Assembly: GCA_964019335.1 (NCBI GenBank)
Contig: OZ025728.1
Location: 1-64,000, forward strand
DNA length: 64,000 nt
DNA from: Diplonema japonicum
Lineage: Eukaryota > Euglenozoa > Diplonemea > Diplonemida > Diplonemidae
Reading direction: 5' to 3'
Below, piece by piece: positions 1 through 10,963 of the stretch; the first letter of the stretch is position 1; every line of letters begins with the position of its first letter. The position numbers and the translations under genes are program-made. The notes under the pieces are model-generated. The model saw only the letters and a list, made by a program, of their open reading frames with translations, searched no databases and was not told the origin of the DNA.

Positions 1-1681
<1,681 letters not shown>

Positions 1682-1685
<4 letters not shown>

Positions 1686-3372
1686 CTTTGGCGATGTGTG
1701 CTCTTCCCTGTTGCACACTTCTGATGTTGTTGTTTTTGTTGATGTTGTTGTAGAAGTTGTTGAGTTGCGCCTAGCTGTTGCACCATAGGCGCCATTGCCT
1801 GCGCGATCAACCTTTGTACCACATCGGTAGCTCCAAGCGGGTCTTGGGTGGGCGGGGTCGGTTCTGGTTTCTTGGTAGCGGTAACCTGCTGTACGGCCTG
1901 CTGCAGTTGCTGGATCTGTTGGACGATGGGTTTCAGTGCCTCTGCGATGATGCCGTTCACCATGTCCGCCCAGTTCGGTGGTGTAGGCTGCGGGGACGAC
2001 AACGAAGGTTGTTGGGGTTTCCAGGCGCTCGTCGTGCCACCTTGGAACGTCACAGTCCCGCCGATCCCTACACCTTCCTTCTTCGCCTTCGGGTTTTTCG
2101 CCTTTGGGTTTTTCGCCTTCGGGTCTCTCGCATTCGGGTTCTTCGCCTTCGCCCCAGCCGTCTTTTTCGGTCTTTGGTTTACCACAGTCTTCGATGTCAC
2201 GTCGCCCTTCTCCGCGTCGGTCTCCTCCATCTTGGCGTCCACTCGGCGCTCGTTCTTCTTCCTTAGCAGTCCGATCCCACCGAACAGCGGCACCTCGAAC
2301 CCGGGTGGCTCCTTCTGTGCTAGCAGCATCCACCTTTTGGTCGACCCTCTTAGGGATGACCGAGTCACCTCGACCGTCCACCCCCATGCAGCCAACATCA
2401 TCTTGAGCTCTGTTGGTCTCATGTCGCGTGGCACCTTCTCCAGATACCAAGCCTCCGTCTGCGGTGTCGCTAGACCCTTGGCTTCGAGGTTCTTCCGGAG
2501 TTCGTTCTCCGCTGTACCCGGCGCCACACGAATACCAACCCGCTGTCGCTGGTCACCGCAACCCCAGCGTATTGCTGGTACTTCTGTGCCACCGAGACCC
2601 ATCTCGAGTGTCATACCCTTCTTCAGCCACACCACGCTGTCAGAGGTCTCGTCCATCGGCAGCCTTGCGGTGATCCCGTCCTTGCCACTCCTACCTAGTA
2701 GCTCCGGTGCTCTGTTGGATGCCACACAGACCGTGGTCTTCGCGCACTCCGGGTATACCCTCGGCCTGGAGAGGTCGAAGTCCTTACCTCCAACCCAGGT
2801 GGTGAACATTTTGTTGGCCTCATCCAACGAGGACTTCTTGTGTAGCGTGAGATGCACCAGCGTCGTGCACTTCTTCTTGATGGTTTCCGCCTGTCTTGCC
2901 ATGGGGGCGAGATCGGACCAACCCATATGTGACATCCAAACTGTCAGTGATGTCGTGCCGGAGCGGTCTGGAAGGTCAAACGCGACTTGTTGCTTCTTGC
3001 CAGGGATCGCTGGTAGCGGTTGGCGGGAGATGACTCCGGTTTGTGGTGCGACAGGTGCCATTCGCACGCTGCCATGTCTTCCTGCTCGACTAGCATGACA
3101 CCACAGCAGTTTTCCGTCACACCGATGATGTCTGTAATGATCGGGAATGTCCAATCCAATTCGCGCAGCTTCAAGTTCGCAAATGTTTTCGGTGGGAGGG
3201 GTTCCTTCCCGGCGATCATCTCCGGGAGGGATGCGGTCTCCGGCCGTACCAGGACTGGGTTGGTCGTCAACAGGCCGTCCGGGCCGTCCGCGTCTTCCTT
3301 CTTCAGGGCGTAGTATTCACCCCCGATCTCAGCCAGCCAGCCGACTGGCACCCCCTGCGCGTGGCCAATCAT
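1682..3372 (-). pseudogene. LINE family A ORF1 (gag-like), frameshifted
   Basis: The likely start is the ATG at 3372, preceded by TTTTTTTTAAG. The first reading frame runs to about 3060 (ending near ...MAACEW) and the second continues from there to the TGA at 1682, so one indel near 3055-3075 breaks the gene. The product is basic and Gln/Pro-rich. It contains short tandem AKNPKAKNP-like repeats (about 2050-2150) and a C-terminal Gln-rich coiled-coil-like stretch (QQIQQLQQAVQQV). No zinc knuckle is visible, unlike ORF1 of the family B element. By analogy with LINE ORF1 proteins it probably bound element RNA. Its stop codon overlaps the ORF2 ATG by four bases (ATGA). Confidence 0.7.
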
Positions 3373-3530
3373 CTTAAAAAAAATAACGCCCAAAATTCAC
3401 CCAAAATTCGCACGCAAATTGCGTCGCTGCCAAGTAACCCATATGGACATGTGGGTGCCTAAAATTGGTGCTCAAGACGCACTTGAAATGATATTGCAAG
3501 CGGGAATAAAAAGCGTAGTAATAAAAAGTA

Positions 3531-3838
3531 ATATATGAGTTAAAGGAGGCCGGTGTTGGCGGCGCCCTGCACAAGAACTGTCTACTTGATTACAGGGGGC
3601 GCACCGCGGCCCAGTTGTAGCTTCTTCTGCGTTCCACGTCGTGTCCTTGATGCGTGCGGTGTACAGCTCAACCCCCGGGTAACCAAGATTCTGCGCTCGT
3701 GCAGTTTGCTGCCTGTTCGCACCCTGAGCATCTGCATGATGTTCTTCCATCCCTCGGGCGCTACCGGTGATGACCGACGAGGAGGTCAACAGCGAACAAC
3801 ACATCTGATGTTTTTCTTATATTTTCATGTTATCCCCA
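3531..3838 (-). repeat. SINE-like / LINE 3'-UTR repeat, copy 1
   Basis: This element of about 300 bp ends, in the minus direction, with TCCTTTAACTCATATAT at 3533. It shares blocks with 43029-43275, 61209-61290 and 63929-64000, for example the plus-strand block TTCTGCGCTCGTGCAGTTTG and the tail GCCGGTGTTGGCGGCGCCCT. It encodes nothing recognisable. The terminal sequence is nearly the same as that of the family B LINE, so it is either a non-autonomous element using the LINE machinery or the 3' UTR of another LINE family, possibly family A. No pol III box could be assigned with confidence. Confidence 0.75.
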
Positions 3839-4054
3839 CCACCGAAAGTAAAAAAACAGGTGAAGAAGGATAAATACTGCATACGAAAACAGAAAGTCGA
3901 ATAAAAAAGGATAAAAGTGACTGACATCCTCAAGAAGAGCCTCCCACGTACAGGAATTAAGCAGGTTGCTTCCATGGACCGTATCAGTAATAATGGCCAG
4001 AGGCGCAAAACAGGTTGGTTCCCCTCCTTCCCTTTCTCTGATATTTTAATGTCG

Positions 4055-4570
4055 AGGTAGCCGTTCTGCGATGCAAGATGAACCGGTCGTAGCCTTTGAC
4101 AGCACAGTTTCGACCACGATTTTCGGCGAGATATTTTACCATTTAAAGGTAGCCGCCCTCTGCTGCAAGATGAACCGGTGTCCAACGGTAGTTACTTTTG
4201 ATTCTTGCGTTTTGACTGCGAGTTTCAACAAGATACTTGTCACACGTCCTTGTTTTAGACACCACAGTCTTGATCAGGATTTTCGGCGAGATGATGATAT
4301 TTTTTCATTTCAAGGTGGCCGCCCCCTGCTGCAAGATGAATCGGTGTCCTTTGTTGTTTTTGACAGCACAGTTTGACCGCGAGTTTCGGCGAAATTTTAC
4401 TGTTGGCAAACCCGCAAATTAACTTAAATTGGCCGCCCTCTGCTGCAAGATGAACCGGTGTCCAACCGTTGTTGCTTCTAACACCATAGTCTTGACCGCG
4501 AGTTTCGGCGAGTTATTTAACTATTTCAAGGTGGCCGTTCTCTGCTGCAAGATGAAGCGGTGTCCTACCA
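4055..4570. repeat. Degenerate tandem repeat, five units of roughly 90-165 bp
   Basis: A core close to CTGCAAGATGAACCGGTGTC recurs at about 4070, 4161, 4326, 4441 and 4541. Each is preceded by GGTGGCCGCCCTCTG-like sequence. Several units also carry GACCGCGAGTTTCGGCGAGA about 50-60 bases later. Unit spacing varies (about 90, 165, 115 and 100 bp), so units have gained or lost segments. No open frame spans the array. Confidence 0.8.
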
Positions 4571-5852
4571 CCAGGGTCCTGGTGGTAGGAACAGACGAGA
4601 GTAGCCACAGCTTCGACACAGTTGTTTTCGCGAGCTGCGAAACCATGATCACCACCGCCGACACCCCGCTACCTTTTCCCCTGCAAAGCCACACACTTCT
4701 TGTAGCACCCTTGGCTACTAGTGCCCTTAATTCCGTATGAAGAAAGCATCTTTGTATCATTATCATTTAGTCCATGTATCATGAGTTTTAATTTATAAAC
4801 CTTCTTGGCATTATTGCTTCCTTTAAACACGGTTATTGATGGCTGTACTCATTTGCCAACCATTGTATCAAAGACTAGTTTTCATTTGTGAGCAGTGTAG
4901 TGATCCCTCTCAATGTTGCTGTTTCTTTTGTTTTTAGTCAAATAGATAAATCCCAATAACCTTGGAACGTCCACATATTTCCGCTATTCTATTCCTTTTC
5001 AGAATCCAGAATTGCTCGATTTGCATCCACATATCTTAATGTGTAAATATTATCTACTGGAATATCTTGTACCGATGGGCGGTAGGGTCTTTGTATGCTG
5101 ATGATAGTTCCATTAAATTTTGAATTTTATTCCACTCTTCTGAAATTACTTCACACACAAGGGACTCTTTAATTCAGACCCATTCCATGCGAAATTCTTC
5201 AATTCTGATGGTGGTTTACAAAACCTTTTGATGAGTTCCAGAGTGGGGATTGAAATCAGTGGGCAATGATGTATGAAACTAACTTTATGTGGCTCTGGCA
5301 CCCAAGGCGAATCTGATCTTCCTGCCACCACAAGTTCGTTTCTTTATGTCCTTCATATCCTTCAGAGCTCGAGAGCGGAGTTATCCTGGTGATCCCAGCG
5401 ATCAGAAATAAAGTCGGATGCTCTCTTTCCTCTGCACCCGAACAATCACAAGGACAGCATCTTGGCAGTGCACCAGTTAACTCCCAATCGGACCATCACC
5501 AGACAGGAAGTTATACAGGGCACTATTGTCCAGCATAGATAATTTCTGCCCAACAAGCAACTTCGCAAAGAGATGTCAAGGACAGGGCGAAGGGACAACA
5601 GGGCACACTCTGAATCTAGCCCCATCAAGGTTCACACAGCCTGGAGAACTCACATCATTGCGTTGTGTTTTGCTGCCTTGCGTTGTGCTGCTTCGTGTCA
5701 TGTATCGCGTTGTCCATTACGTAACGTATTCACTGCTGTTACCTTGCGTTTCATTCCTAGTTGCACAAATCATTGTCCTGCGGTATTGTCACCTTATCAA
5801 TGACAGAGAGGGCTGAAATGGCTGAAGAGATGTTGATGTTCTCACATGCTTT
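4571..5852. other. Intergenic stretch with a possible decayed retroelement fragment
   Basis: No gene is supported. On the minus strand, about 5440-5600 reads KLSMLDNSALYNFLSGDGPIG, then after a stop or frame break a Cys-rich stretch (PRCCPCDCSGAEE). This loosely resembles the C-terminal region after the reverse transcriptase in other LINEs (GxGxFG... followed by a Cys/His motif). The resemblance is weak and the region is full of stops. Confidence 0.3.
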
Positions 5853-5965
5853 TTTTTTTTTTTTTTTTTTTTTTTTTGTGGGTGTTTAAAAACCTGGTGG
5901 TGGTGGTGGTGGGGATTCAAGCAACCATTTAAGAAGAAGAAGGAGAGGGAACAAAAAGAAAAAGA
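5853..5965 (-). repeat. Dispersed repeat of about 110 bp, copy 1
   Basis: A T25-like run, then GTGGGTGTTTAAAAACCTGG, a GGT/GTGG microsatellite and ATTCAAGCAACCATTTAAGA, ending in (AAAAAG)n. It is almost identical to 9155-9267. On the sense (minus) strand it reads pyrimidine-rich, then CCACCACCACC, then AAACACCCAC, then poly(A), like a mobile element or copied leader with an A tail. This copy has no gene beside it. Confidence 0.8.
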
Positions 5966-7222
5966 AAAAGAAAAAAAGAATAAGAAAACGAGAGGAATTT
6001 CATTTTATTTTTTTCACTCTGACCTCTACAATATGAAAGTAAAGGAAAGAATGATAAAAAAAAAACAAAGGAAAAAAAAAAGACGAGAAGATGACTGTGT
6101 TTCTGAATTCCATATTCCAGGCTACCCCCCTGCTGCTGAGAGTGAGAACATTCACGTTATGAAAGATTGAGATGCCTTCTTCGAAGGAGCAGCCCCCCCC
6201 CCCCCCCCCCCCAGCGCACAAAACAAGCAGCCCTTCATACTCACAGTTTAGATCTTTGTTGATGCAATAAATATTTAAAGGAGAGGGGGGAAAAAAAAAA
6301 GGGAAAAAAAAGGACCAGTTTTCTTTTTTTTATCCATGTGTGACACAATGCCAGCCTGGTCCCGTCCCATAAGAGAGGGATCACGGAGAAAACCCAAATC
6401 GTCAAGCGGTGGTGCTCCACGACATGAAGAGGGTCATAAAAAAAAATATTTATTATTTAAAAAAAAAAAGGAGTAGAGCAGCAATTAGCAAAAGGGATAG
6501 ATACGTCAACTTTCTTTTTTTCTTTCTTCCGCAAACGCTTTTCTCTGCTGTACTTTCGCAACTGCTAAGAAACATAACCTCTTTTTTAAGCAAATGCTCG
6601 GCAGCACAAAAAGGGCAGAGGAGAGAGTCGCGAGGGGGGGAAATTTAAATAAAAAAAGGAATCCCAAAAACCAACTCTACAAAAATGAACACGAATCGAA
6701 GAAAAAAAATAAATTTAAAAGAAAAGAATGAAAGAAAAAAAAATGAGAGAGAAAGAGAGAGACAGAGAGAAATACCGATGATGATGAAAAGATAAGTGAT
6801 AAACTGAAGGATTGTTACGATCCGTACTCCAGGTTTTCTTTCTTTCCTTCTTTCTCACTCTCTCTCTCTCTTCTCTCACTCTCTTTTTTTCTTTCTTTTT
6901 TGAATGCCATTCCGCAAGGAATGATAATAAAAGAGAGGGAAACGAAGGGGGGGTGAAAAATACCTTTAGTGCATTTCTTTTGAGTATAGAGAATAAAGCT
7001 TGAGAATAAAAAAAACTAAAAAAAAAGCATAAAAAAAACTGCAAATTAGTTTTCTTGTGCTTTTTTTCCCTTTCCCCCCCCCCCCCTTTTTTTTTCTCTA
7101 CTCGGCCCAAAGTGCACTAGGAATTAAGATATTTTTCTTCTTTTTCTTTTAAAAACAGATTTTTGTAAAAAACCCCGCAAAAGAAAGAAAGGCGGAGTTT
7201 TTGGGGCGGGGTGATAGTTTTC
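5966..7222. other. AT-rich homopolymer-laden intergenic DNA
   Basis: Mostly A- or T-runs, purine/pyrimidine microsatellites ((CT)n near 6850), a C20 run at 6193-6212 and a C run near 7074-7086. No coding-like frame, RNA gene or repeat copy was recognised. Confidence 0.7.
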
Positions 7223-9145
7223 TTACCTCAAGGAACCGCAAGGCTTGTACAGCTCACGTGCGGAGATCGGTGCCCTCATCATGGAGATGAAAGAGTCGGG
7301 GATCTGGTCCTGGCCGGTGGAGTGTCTGTGGCATTCCTCCCGCGCAAGGTCTTTAAACATAGCAGACCTGCTCTCCCCTTCCTTCTCCCTCGTCGCGTCT
7401 GCCTCGTCGAACATCAACTCGATTTTCTTGTCTGAGAGGAAGTGCTTCCTGAACGCTGCGCGGGCATTGTCCTCCTTGTTGTTCTTGTTGTTCTCGTTGT
7501 CCTTGTTCTTGTTCTTGTTGTTGAGAACAACCCCCTCCCTGGAAGCTCCCCCCTCGCTCACACAGGTGGAGGAACAGCCGTCCCCATCAACAGTGTTCCC
7601 GTCGTCGCACTCCTCGGCACCCCCCATCTCCGCAGTGTCCACCGTCCCGTCCCCGCAGCACGTCAGCTTCGGGGCCGTCCCGGGAACAACGAAGTCCCAG
7701 CTCCCCCTCAAGGGGCTCCCGATGAGGTCCGCAAGGGTGTCCGTGCCGTAGGTGTAGCTCGCACCGTGCGGGAGGTCTGTGATGCTGTGCATGTCGCGGA
7801 TGGTGGCGGGGTGGTCCTGGAAGAAGGTGGGGATCCTGCTCCCGTCCACGCTGAAGGGCAGCGTCCCCTCCAGGCTCATGTCCTCGGCGGGCGACGCGGA
7901 GAAGTAGATGGTCTCGTTGAGGGCGTCCTTCGGGACCTCGTCGTAGCCGTGGTAGTCCTGCCACAGGGCCCATATCCTGTCCACGTTCGCGTGGTGCACG
8001 AAGAAGAGCGGGTCATCGGGGCTCAGGTACGACCCCATGTGGCCGCTTACGTAGATGTGCGGGGCGGCGTGCGGGTTCCCCTCCAAGACGGGGCGGAAGT
8101 TCCGGAAGGCCGCGTTCGAGGTGATGATCGCCGAGATCTCCATCGCCCCTGCGAACCCGGCCCTGCCCCAGTTCCTGGACAGGCACTCCCCGTCCGACGC
8201 CGTCCACCCCGCCGCCACCCCCTCCGTCACGCAGTTGTCGGGCCAGCCCCCCACACCGCTCCTCGTTCCGAAGGTCTTCGCCCTGAAGGGTGTGCTGAAG
8301 CGCTCCTCCTCGTCGTCCCTCTCCCAGTCCCAGTACGGGACCGTCACGCACCCGAACCCGGGGAGGGAGCGCAGGGCGTTCTCGTAGCCGACCAGGAACC
8401 AGCGGTGCCAGGGGAGGAAGGCAGAAGTCCAGTGCGCGTACCCTCCGTTGTTTCGGTGCAGCTGCGACAGGTCGTGGTAGTCCGTGGTATTCTCCGAGTG
8501 CAGCGTCCGCACTGCCTCGATGAAGTGCTCCCTCTCCGTGCACGACAGCATGGACCACCCCTTCCTCACACGCGGCCCGCACTTGGTGGGCGGGCTGGGT
8601 GTAGACGGCGCATCGGTGGGCTGGCTAGGCACATCGGTCTCGTTAGTAAAGGTCTTCCCCCCGCCGCACACGCAGCACGCCTCGTTCGCCACGTGTTCGT
8701 TCCGGTAGCGAGAGCCGTACCACCCGCAGCGCTGCGCCCCCGCACCGTACCAGTCACAACCAGTCTCGTAAGGCTTGTCCACCCAGATCCCCCCGCCGGA
8801 GAGTCGCAGGTCGGTGCACTTTTCTGCTGTCCCGGGCGACGACGACGGGCTGGGTGTAGACGGCGCATCGGTGGGCGGGCTGGGTGTAGACGGCGCATCG
8901 GTCTCGTTAAAGGTCTTCCCCCCGCCGCACACGCAGCACGCCTCGTTCGCCACGTGTTCGTTCCGGTAGCGAGAGCCGTACCACCTGCAGCGCTGCGCCC
9001 CCGCACCGTACCAGTCACAACCAGTCTCGTAAGGCTTGTCCACCCAGATCCCCCCGCCGGAGAGCCGCAGGTCGGTGCACTTTTCCGCTGCTGCTGCCCC
9101 GCCCGCTAGGCTCAGGATTAGTGCTAGAAGCACCGAAGTATGCAT
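7223..9145 (-). CDS. Secreted tyrosinase-like copper oxidase with Cys-rich repeats
   Basis: 640 aa. Residues 1-20 form a signal peptide (LLALILSLAGGAAAA). Two nearly identical ShK-like Cys-rich modules follow, at about 22-75 and 107-165, each with CTDLRLSGGGIWVDKPYETG and ending CCVCGGG, separated by TDAPSTPSP linkers. The tyrosinase domain spans about 190-480: CuA His residues are seen in YHDLSQLH and HWTSAFLPWHRWF, and CuB in PHAAPHIYVSGH and PLFFVHHANVDRIW. After it comes a DUF4215/myxococcus-type repeat (EECDDGNTVDGDGCSSTC) and a Lys/Asn-rich tail. Tyrosinases oxidise phenols to quinones; the substrate here is unknown. Start: ATG at 9145, directly after (A)21GCAAAAAAG. The end (TTGAGGTAAG) resembles a splice donor, so a further 3' exon is possible. 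Confidence 0.85.
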   Translation of the reverse strand: MHTSVLLALILSLAGGAAAAEKCTDLRLSGGGIWVDKPYETGCDWYGAGAQRCRWYGSRYRNEHVANEACCVCGGGKTFNETDAPSTPSPPTDAPSTPSPSSSPGTAEKCTDLRLSGGGIWVDKPYETGCDWYGAGAQRCGWYGSRYRNEHVANEACCVCGGGKTFTNETDVPSQPTDAPSTPSPPTKCGPRVRKGWSMLSCTEREHFIEAVRTLHSENTTDYHDLSQLHRNNGGYAHWTSAFLPWHRWFLVGYENALRSLPGFGCVTVPYWDWERDDEEERFSTPFRAKTFGTRSGVGGWPDNCVTEGVAAGWTASDGECLSRNWGRAGFAGAMEISAIITSNAAFRNFRPVLEGNPHAAPHIYVSGHMGSYLSPDDPLFFVHHANVDRIWALWQDYHGYDEVPKDALNETIYFSASPAEDMSLEGTLPFSVDGSRIPTFFQDHPATIRDMHSITDLPHGASYTYGTDTLADLIGSPLRGSWDFVVPGTAPKLTCCGDGTVDTAEMGGAEECDDGNTVDGDGCSSTCVSEGGASREGVVLNNKNKNKDNENNKNNKEDNARAAFRKHFLSDKKIELMFDEADATREKEGESRSAMFKDLAREECHRHSTGQDQIPDSFISMMRAPISARELYKPCGSLR

Positions 9146-9154
9146 CTTTTTTGC

Positions 9155-9267
9155 TTTTTTTTTTTTTTTTTTTTTGTGGGTGTTTAAAAACCTGGTGGTG
9201 GTGGTGGGGATTCAAGCAACCATTTAAGAAGAAAAAAGAAAGAGAGGGAACAAAAAGAAAAAGAAAA
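9155..9267 (-). repeat. Dispersed repeat of about 110 bp, copy 2 (forms the tyrosinase leader)
   Basis: Nearly identical to 5853-5965. On the sense strand its poly(A) end sits a few bases before the tyrosinase ATG (9145), so it appears to supply that gene's 5' untranslated leader. Its other end directly abuts the 3' terminus of the truncated LINE at 9270. Confidence 0.8.
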
Positions 9268-9269
9268 AG

Positions 9270-9714
9270 AATATATGAGTTAAAGGAAGTCTTTGTGAGA
9301 CGCCCCCTTGTTCTCATCCTCTACCTGCACCTATCCCCTTTCAGCAGCGGCTTCTCCTCCTTTGGTGGTCTTGCCGGCCTTCTCCCCAGCCTGGCCGCTC
9401 TTTCTCTTCGTTCTCTTGCCCATTGTCCTTTCAACGCCTCTACGTCATGCTTGGTGCAAATATCGCCCTCCTGTTCCATCCGATCACCGCCTTTGTCCTC
9501 CGATGGATCGTAGTGTGTGCACCCTTGTGCACGGCTCAGCTGGGAAGGCCCTCCTTCCTTTCACTTTCTTCAGTACCCTCCCTAGCTCCCATGTGTGCCA
9601 GATCTTCTTCATCAATCCATGCAATCTCCTCGCTTTCTGTACTTCTGCGAGATCCCCCAGCTTCCCTCCCAGGGTCTTCCCGGTCACGTTCTCAAAATCC
9701 CCACCGTCGACACT
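9270..9714 (-). mobile_element. 5'-truncated family B LINE copy joined to a spliced-leader sequence
   Basis: Sequence is nearly identical to the 3' end of the intact element (44912-45380), including the 3' tail AGGCGTCTCACAAAGACTTC...TTTAACTCATATAT. The copy begins at TGTCGACGG and carries about 10 missing bases near 9700 plus small indels that break the frame (residues matching FENVTGKTLGGKLGDLAEVQ are still readable). Its 5' end is not host DNA but the spliced-leader-like sequence at 9715-9748. The 3' end is followed on the sense strand by TCTTTTTCTTTTTC. Confidence 0.85.
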
Positions 9715-9748
9715 CAATAAAGCACAGAAACTGTAGCTTTAGAATTGG
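9715..9748 (-). other. Spliced-leader exon sequence fused to the LINE fragment
   Basis: The minus strand reads CCAATTCTAAAGCTACAG followed by TTTCTGTGCTTTATTG. The 3' half differs by one base (G for A) from the CAGTTTCTGTACTTTATTG shared by kinetoplastid and diplonemid spliced leaders. It is not an SL RNA gene: it is followed by AGTGTCGACGG of the LINE rather than by an SL intron donor. It marks the window as euglenozoan and records a chimeric RNA that was reverse transcribed. Confidence 0.8.
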
Positions 9749-9975
9749 TTGCCATTGTACGCCAGCACCACCACTTTCTCGTGATCGGAGTTGTATTCCC
9801 CTATCATCAGGACCGGGTTCTTCCCCCCAGCAACCACGAGAATTGTGCGGCCAAACGCTTGTGCTGCGGTTGCTAGGCACAGGTGATCCCCCCACGTCGC
9901 CGCCGTGCCCATCCCTACGTATCATCACGCAGCTTGTCTTGAAGGCTTCAGAGGTGAAATGAAGAAGAAGATCCC
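9739..9975 (-). pseudogene. OTU-like cysteine peptidase domain fragment, broken
   Basis: On the minus strand 9739-9921 reads YVGMGTAATWGDHLCLATAA, then QAFGRTILVVAG and VVVLAYNGNQF, then stop. This resembles the second half of OTU deubiquitinase domains (GTWGDHxxLxAxAxxxGxxIxVx ... GNHY). About 40 bases upstream in another frame is FTSEAFKTSCVMIRR, which would be the preceding helix, so a frameshift lies near 9915. The expected catalytic His after N-G-N is Gln, and the frame ends within the spliced-leader sequence, which suggests that the SL-LINE chimera inserted into this domain. No catalytic Asp/Cys half was found upstream. Identification is by motif only. Confidence 0.4.
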
Positions 9976-10963
9976 CTAGAAAATATGGGGGTTGCAGGGA
10001 CCAAAGAACAAAGTTGGAAATCATCAAACAGAAGTCAGAGTGGTGCATGACGTGCTTTGTGTCAGAATCTCAGAGAGGACACGTGATTCTTCATATGCCA
10101 CTCATATGTCACTACGTGGGCATCGATACCATCAGTCTTCGTGCCACGTGCCGCCCCACCGTTGTGCGTGAGGAAGCCCACCTGAACAGGGTTCGTTTTG
10201 TAAGCTAAACTTTCACAACACACCCAACCTCTCTATGTTAGCGGCTACTTCATCAGCCATCAATAGGCAACTGAGCGCGGCAAGCGCCACCAACAGCGGT
10301 TGTCATATAAATATTACATCCTGCGTGTGCCAATTTGTATCAATACTTTAAAATAAATAAAAATAAAAGAACTGGAGAGTGTTAGAAATGACCCACAAAA
10401 AAAAAAAAGAAGACAGAAAAGAAAGAAAATGCGACGCTTATACGAAAAAACAAAGCGTGCAGGGGGAAAAGAAAAGGAGAGAGAAGTGAAAATAAAAAAA
10501 AAAAAAAAAGAAGAAAAGTAAAACAAGAGAGGAAGAATGAAATATAGATATTTATAACCCAGCAAGCGTACTCGTTATATCTTGCACGTCGTCAGCGCCC
10601 GAAGGGCAGCTGGAGGCAGACATGAACGAAGGCTGCGGAGGTGAAACAGGTGTTTTATTAAGAAGAGAGTACAATTCAACTCTTCTTGGAGAGAGAAAAA
10701 AAGAGAGGAACATAAGGGACTTTACAGAATGTGACAAGGTGAGGAAAGGCCGTAGGAGTAATGGAGTTCTCAAACAAAGGATGGCCAAATATCGTTTTAA
10801 AAATTTATTTTTGCATTTCACCTATTAACTCTGTATATTTTTTGTCCCCTCCACGTTCACAAAAAATAAAAAGTAATTATTTCTTTTTGATTATGATAAA
10901 ATAGAATAGATTTGTTCGGCAGACGTTGTTAATGAGCTGCTGTGACTAGGAGGTGGCCCCTAT
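9976..10963. other. Intergenic region without a recognised gene
   Basis: Short coding-like patches are visible on the minus strand. One is near 10075-10205 (reads VQVGFLTHNGGAARGTKTDG before a stop). Another is 10557-10623, a possible terminal exon after CACCTCCGCAG reading MSASSCPSGADDVQDITSTL. Neither could be assigned. The rest is A-rich. Confidence 0.4.

Noticed and set aside
4071..4740. Plus-strand small proteins in the tandem repeat
   Set aside because: Open frames change between units, and the cores do not keep one reading frame.
5526..5816. Plus-strand 96-aa hydrophobic frame
   Set aside because: Opposite to all genes, no start context, and overlaps a possible decayed retroelement fragment.
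7442..9109. Plus-strand open frame of 555 aa opposite the tyrosinase gene
   Set aside because: It is Arg/Val/Pro-rich, a typical antisense shadow of a GC-rich gene; the minus frame has signal peptide, copper sites and Cys modules.
9715..9748. An SL RNA gene
   Set aside because: The sequence is followed by LINE sequence, with no SL intron donor or downstream snRNA-like region.
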